IMG/VR virus record: IMGVR_UViG_3300007561_000014
Coordinates: 1 to 29,490 of that record
Source of the DNA: a virus
Direction: 5' to 3' (one strand)
Length of the DNA stretch: 29,490 bases
Both the position numbers and the translations under genes were made by a program. The notes under the pieces are model-generated. The model made no database searches. It was not told where the DNA came from and was given only the letters and a program-made list of their open reading frames with translations. This document shows, piece by piece, positions 27,919-29,490 of this stretch (its first letter is position 1; every line of letters starts with the position of its first letter).

Positions 27919-29490
27919 TTACACCTGGTCTGTGTCGATCAAGCGGTATGTGATGCTTGACAGAGTGAACTTGAGTCCGACGTTCAGCGGAGCGCTTTCA
28001 ACGGAGACCTTGAACCAGCGTCCGTCCACACCGCTGAGTGTAACCTCATGCTCGGTCTGAGTCAGATCCAACGTGGCTTCTGCCTTCACGTTGTCGCTGT
28101 CCCAGTCCGTGTACACCTTGACGATGACTTCGCCGTCCTGCTCCTTGCCGAAGACGAAGTTGATGTACATGAGCACCTTGCGGGTCTCGCTGTTCCCCAT
28201 CTCCGCCCACGGCGTCTCGTAGTAGACCGGCACGCCACCGATGCCCAGCGTTGCACTCGCAGGGATGGGAGCAGGCAGCGGTCGATCAAAGTGCACGATG
28301 TTGTCTTGGCACGACAGGATCGGGACTTCGCGTGTGGTGCCATCGGCATCCACATACGACGCTGTGACTCCGCGCCAGCCTTCCAGCGTGCGGTCCATCA
28401 TCGTGGGGTACGCAGCGCGGAACCCGTAGCCGGTCACAGGATCAAACACCTGCAACACAGCCTTCCCGTAGATGGTTCCATAGAGCGTGTATTGCTGTCC
28501 ACGCATAGCGAACGGCGTCTCTTCGCGATCCATCCAGACCACGAAGCCCTCTTCGGTGCCACCGACTAGGCGCTCCACGTTGTTGGACTTGGACTGCACG
28601 GAGGCCAGAGCCGTGACGTTGGGCAGGCGGTACAGGCTGTACACCGGCCCTTCGTCGGTCAGGTCTAGCGTGATACGGCGGGACTGCCGATCTTCTCCCA
28701 ATCCCTTGAGCGACAGCGTGTACTGGTTCCGCTTGCGGTTCACGGCTGCGTACGCACGCACGAGAGCGCGGCTGTCAACGTCGTCCTGCACGAACGTACT
28801 GACGTTGTCGCCAATGTACTGCGGCTCGGCGAGGTTCGTGACGCCTCTACGCATGCAGACTTGGAGTCCACGGTCGGACATGAAGAACAGCAGGTTGTCC
28901 TTCGCCAGCATGGTCGGGTGCGCGATGCAGCCAACGCCAGACGAGATCAAGTCCGGCACCGCGAAGTTGTCGCCTGCAAAGTCTACGGAGGCTAGGGCGC
29001 GGCGCTTGGCAGCGACGAAGAACCCGTCGAACTCGCACATGCCGGTGATCCTGTCGCCGTTGCCGCCTTGGATGCGGAACGTCTTGAGGAAGTCCACGGC
29101 ACCAGGCAAGCCCACACGCGAGGGCGAGATGCCGTCTGGCTGCACAGCGAGTGCACCGTACAGCATGCGGCTCTTGCTCGAGGCAACTAGGTCGCAACGC
29201 GGCGGCTCGTAGTTGTTGAACTCCAGCGGGGGGCCAAGGACGATCTGGTCGTCAGGCACCTCGATTGAGTAGCGCCCAGTTCCGTTGGCCAGCTTGGCTA
29301 CGCGGTACAGGGTTCCGGCATTGCCGTCAGCCACGCTGCAATACACCCAGACCTCGCAGCCCTTCGGCCCAGTCGGGATGTTGGTCAGCGTGATGATGAT
29401 CGGGCCAGCGTCGTTCGATACGTCGTTGCCGGCGGGGTCGACCTCAAGGATGGGCGAGGCGTTACCCACCACTCCTTGGATCGGATCATA
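27919..29490 (-). CDS. Tail protein (tubular B or stabilisation type), N-terminus beyond the edge
   Basis: The frame is open to the right edge (523 codons), and the sequence reads YDPIQGVVGNASPILEVDPAG across it, so the internal GTG at 29472 is probably not the real start. The protein is beta-rich with blade-like segments (MCEFDGFFVAAKRRALASVD, PTMLAKDNLLFFMSDRGLQV, VYSLYRLPNVTALASVQSKS). That layout fits phage tail proteins that form a beta-propeller nozzle (tail tubular B or stabilisation proteins). It stands first in the visible late operon, ahead of the internal proteins, as in podoviruses. The portal and capsid should lie beyond the edge. Confidence 0.8.
   Translation of the reverse strand, partial: YDPIQGVVGNASPILEVDPAGNDVSNDAGPIIITLTNIPTGPKGCEVWVYCSVADGNAGTLYRVAKLANGTGRYSIEVPDDQIVLGPPLEFNNYEPPRCDLVASSKSRMLYGALAVQPDGISPSRVGLPGAVDFLKTFRIQGGNGDRITGMCEFDGFFVAAKRRALASVDFAGDNFAVPDLISSGVGCIAHPTMLAKDNLLFFMSDRGLQVCMRRGVTNLAEPQYIGDNVSTFVQDDVDSRALVRAYAAVNRKRNQYTLSLKGLGEDRQSRRITLDLTDEGPVYSLYRLPNVTALASVQSKSNNVERLVGGTEEGFVVWMDREETPFAMRGQQYTLYGTIYGKAVLQVFDPVTGYGFRAAYPTMMDRTLEGWRGVTASYVDADGTTREVPILSCQDNIVHFDRPLPAPIPASATLGIGGVPVYYETPWAEMGNSETRKVLMYINFVFGKEQDGEVIVKVYTDWDSDNVKAEATLDLTQTEHEVTLSGVDGRWFKVSVESAPLNVGLKFTLSSITYRLIDTDQV

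Noticed and set aside
1-29490. Lysogeny module (integrase, repressor, attachment sites)
   Set aside because: No integrase, excisionase or repressor-like protein was found, and no tRNA fragment to serve as an attachment site.

Overview
The window is part of the genome of a tailed phage, most likely a podovirus. It carries the start of a large terminase gene at the left edge. At the right edge is a block of virion genes in the order tail protein, then internal virion proteins of 183, 626 and 2799 residues, then a holin-like gene and tail-fibre-like genes. A dense run of small early genes with ATGA start/stop overlaps lies between them, next to a recombination module. I see no integrase, repressor, tRNA, rRNA, CRISPR array or insertion sequence. 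By eye the DNA is GC-rich. The host cannot be named from the sequence; a host able to mature sulfatases would make sense of one gene.

Layout. (1) 1-1727, minus strand: terL (partial), a small zinc-binding protein in the small-terminase position, and a small conserved basic protein. (2) 1764-2930, plus strand: overlapping divergent promoter candidates, a replication-initiator-like gene containing a palindrome cluster and a polypyrimidine tract (a candidate origin), and a small gene. (3) 2914-5700, minus strand: a coupled operon with a complete arylsulfatase-type sulfatase at its head, followed by small basic proteins and a holin-like membrane protein. (4) 5701-7306: an unusual GC-rich repeat-rich region holding one orphan minus-strand gene with its own ribosome site and terminator, and two outward-facing copies of a 21-bp element placed at matching distances from the two divergent genes. 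(5) 7307-14335, plus strand: early genes. These include a conserved cysteine-containing protein, alternating small VPDD and zinc-ribbon proteins, a cytosine methyltransferase-like protein, a YqaJ-type exonuclease paired with a RecT-like annealing protein, a PD-(D/E)XK-like protein, a membrane protein nested out of frame in its 3' part, and an acyl-carrier-like protein whose prosthetic-group serine is glutamine. (6) 14339-29490, minus strand: virion genes, converging on the early genes with only 3 bp between them.

How they work together. The early block would take over host functions, modify DNA and run replication and recombination. The late block builds the particle, with a giant internal protein that carries a zinc-protease signature, four 79-residue repeats and a C-terminal domain typical of phage large polyvalent proteins. 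The sulfatase is joined to its downstream phage gene by a TGATG overlap and so belongs to the phage. It is the strongest candidate for an undescribed function here: possible removal of sulfate from host surface or environmental polysaccharides.
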